Shown: in pieces, positions 61,861 to 64,000 of the stretch
Position numbering within the stretch: the stretch's first letter is position 1
Layout: the number at the start of each line of letters is the position of its first letter
Assembly (NCBI GenBank): GCA_030141605.1
Contig: JAQGDQ010000582.1
Span: forward strand, 62,001 to 126,000
Length of the DNA: 64,000 nucleotides
Source of the DNA: Tubiluchus corallicola
Lineage: Eukaryota > Priapulida > Priapulimorpha > Priapulimorphida > Tubiluchidae
Reading direction: 5' to 3'
The notes under the pieces: generated by a model
The model's input: only the letters and a program-made list of their open reading frames with translations
What the model was told of the DNA's origin: nothing
Database searches by the model: none
Made by a program: the position numbers and the translations under genes

Positions 61861-63200
61861 GTTTTCATGCACATGAGTATGCTTCATTTTCATGAGTAAT
61901 ACATTCCTTCAAATTGTAAAAATAAAGTCATCTGATCCAATTCAATCCAATCCAATTTATATAAAGTAATACTTTTGCTTTGTTAGTGAATTGTTGCTAC
62001 GAATGCTCTGTTATGCAATGTTACTTAAACTTGTTCAAAACGAGCCATCAAAATAAAGTTTAAAAAGTCGAAATTTATATCACTTACAAGTAGTGTTATT
62101 TCATACAGAGCATGCGTTAGCAGTAACTCCTGTAAAACTTGCGAAATTAAACTCCCTCGATGACCGTTAACCGCAGCCATTTTAACAGTAAGTCGTTTGT
62201 AGCAAGTTTAGATAAGATTGCATAAGTTTGAAAAATAAACAGAGCATCCGTAGTGCACACTTTGCTAACTAATCAAAAGTATTAATATATTGCCAATAAG
62301 AACAATAACGTGTTTTTTTAGGTGAATCAGTGGCGCACAATGGGATTGTGCTGCAGTGCTGTTTTATCAGCTGGTGGGAACATTTAAATTCCTGCGAATT
62401 TTCTTTTCTAGTTACGCATGTCTTTCAAACCATTTCGCTCCATTTCATAACTCATTAGCTACTCTCACATACATCAATGTATATATTTATCATTATCTTA
62501 TTTATTAATCCTTTAAGATTTCCACGTACAGTTTGGCCTGTCAAGCTATGGTTTTAGGTTCAAACAGTATGCATCAAAACTATTGTTTATATGTTAGCTA
62601 AAAACTCTTTACTTGTATTATCTAGACTATGTTTTATTTATATTTATATTTGTATTTACTTTATCAGAAAATTATTTTCTCTATTTTAGTGATATTATTG
62701 TAAGATGCAGTGTGGAAATAAATAAACTCTTAAACTCTTGTCAATCTGACCTTCCTTGTGACTTTACATCGTTAAGATTTAATGACGGCCCGCTTTTGGT
62801 ACAACCTGTTTTCAAACTCACTATGATTCATAAACGATCCTCCAGGGCATGCGGCCCTTACTATTGAAACTTGTTGCCTTATGAACTAGGAATGTGCATT
62901 AATTTTGGTACTTTTATATCCAAGTTGAAAAGTCACTAGTTCTTAAAACCATAATGCGATTCCTAAAGACTGTTTTAAATCACCTTTGTAATTTCATAGT
63001 TTTACTTGTATAAATCGTACAATTGAAAATTTATTTGAAATGTTTGCATGATTCTTAGAGATGTTTCAGCTTCATAATGAAAGGTTTTTGATATTTCAAT
63101 TTAAATTGAAAACTCACTGGCTTAACGTTTTTATTTTTTTCTTGATGTATATTGCGCCCACTTTTTATAGTTTATAATTTTATGTAAATTTATTATCTTA
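61861..63200. other. Intergenic stretch without identified gene
   Basis: AT-rich; an AATAAAGTCA word with CCAATTCAATCCAATCC at 61920-61960 looks like a retroelement 3' tail. No convincing ORF. Confidence 0.4.
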
Positions 63201-63203
63201 ATG

Positions 63204-63419
63204 TTATGTGATGTATTCTTCGCTGGTACCGGCGACAGATACAGTAGGCCTTTTCACTTTTTCAATTTTCGCAGTTGGAGCAATATGTGCGGGTGGTGCC
63301 GCCTCTGTGTTCGTGGAATGATTGCCACGATGTATTTGCAGGAGTTCGAGAACGATAGCCTCCGACAAGTCCTCTGTTGCATAATTGCAGCCAGTAATTG
63401 GGCATTGGACAATTGGCAT
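63204..63419 (-). mobile_element. Gag-like N-terminal fragment of an LTR retrotransposon
   Basis: Minus-strand ATG at 63419. A Cys/His finger (CPITGCNYATEDL and later LQIHRGNHS) is followed by KIEKVKRPTVSVAGTSEEYI, which resembles the start of gag-like proteins in many invertebrate LTR retrotransposons. The frame stops at once afterwards and no pol is nearby, so this is a remnant. Confidence 0.55.
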
Positions 63420-63713
63420 TCTCCCGCCTGATCAAAAATAACTTTGGAAGTTTTTGCTCAATCAAAGTGGTTTATTTATGATATTGCAGCAATGATCAGG
63501 CTGAAACAACAACAACAAAATAATTACATGTAATACTGCATAGAGCGTAAGTACAAATATAAATGTTTCGAATGATACTAATTTAAGAATTGTTCCTTTA
63601 ATCACAAAAGTAAAACTGCAAATAATATACCGTTTTAAATGTTAAACATCTGCTTGACACTGCATTAAGTTCTTATTGTTAAATGTGTTAAATCATCATC
63701 ATCATCCAATGAA

Positions 63714-64000
63714 TCACACGTCCAGTGACATGATTCTGCTCACCTCCCTATGCCAGGACTCACTGCTCGCCGCAATGCCCCAAGTACATTTATTTCTAAG
63801 GATCAATGCTGAAGTGTTTAAATTTTTCTGTGCAAATTCTAAATATGTTAACATTTGTCCTCCTGCAGGTTTGTTAGCTGGTTCTATGGCTTGATGAAGA
63901 GCTACCTTCACCGGAATATCATCAGGTAGTCTAAGCATATGCCCAATCCATCTTAAACGGCGTCTTTTTATTTTTCTTGTCCAAGATTCTTCTTTTATTT
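63714..64000 (-). mobile_element. C-terminal end of a LINE polyprotein, running out of the window
   Basis: The minus strand reads KIKRRRLRWIGHMLRLPDD then IPVKVALHQAIEP, typical of the LINE region after reverse transcriptase (RLRWIGHVxRM), and ends SESWHREVSRIMSLDV. The 5' part lies beyond the window. Confidence 0.7.

Noticed and set aside
61653-61874. Poly-Asp reading frame on the minus strand
   Set aside because: Translation of the ATC/GTC microsatellite; no other coding evidence.

Overview
This is an AT-rich segment of a nuclear animal genome. The genes are split by canonical GT...AG introns of a few hundred bases to several kilobases. Diverged LINEs, hAT elements and many short inverted-repeat elements fill the introns and the spaces between genes. 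I cannot name the species. The ABC transporter aligns over its full length with vertebrate MRP1, so the host is a metazoan; a marine invertebrate, perhaps non-bilaterian, is only a guess.

Layout. (1) Bases 2-7563, plus strand: the last four exons of an unrecognised, charged, probably disordered protein. Its 4.5 kb intron holds a MITE and a dead LINE. (2) 7564-13820: intergenic, with a polyadenylation signal, a tRNA-derived SINE, a non-autonomous hAT with a perfect 8-bp target duplication, an antisense LINE reverse-transcriptase tail and one isolated exon-like block. (3) 13821-52854, plus strand: a complete ABCC1/MRP1-like gene. I could assemble 30 exons whose phases all agree into 4593 nt (1530 residues plus stop), with TMD0, two transmembrane domains and two nucleotide-binding domains. 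Intron 3 holds a nearly intact hAT transposon on the opposite strand, with a perfect 8-bp target duplication and one frameshift in its transposase. (4) 52855-58411: intergenic repeats, including two more hAT-type elements. (5) 58412-59488, minus strand: a single-exon type II membrane protein with a glycosyltransferase-A-like domain. (6) 59645-60057: two abutting, almost perfect palindromes of about 200 bp each, just upstream of that gene. (7) 60200-64000: antisense LINE fragments, an ATC microsatellite and a gag-like zinc-finger fragment.

Two things stand out. First, three introns of the transporter gene carry minisatellites whose repeat unit contains the splice site of the neighbouring exon: the 3' site of intron 1 (44 bp x 4), the 5' site of intron 13 (48-49 bp x about 6) and the 3' site of intron 23 (40 bp x about 14). 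In introns 1 and 23 the real site is the copy bordering the exon, and in intron 13 it is the first copy. The duplicates keep usable-looking splice signals; where I translated the unit, using a duplicate gives a premature stop. Second, the twin palindromes have arms of 99 and 108 bp, loops of 2 and 0 nt, and one mismatch in total. They are either a recent foldback event or an assembly artefact. One MITE family occurs at least ten times in the window, mostly in transporter introns.

Nothing here looks like an operon, CRISPR array or other prokaryotic system. The genes share no evident pathway.
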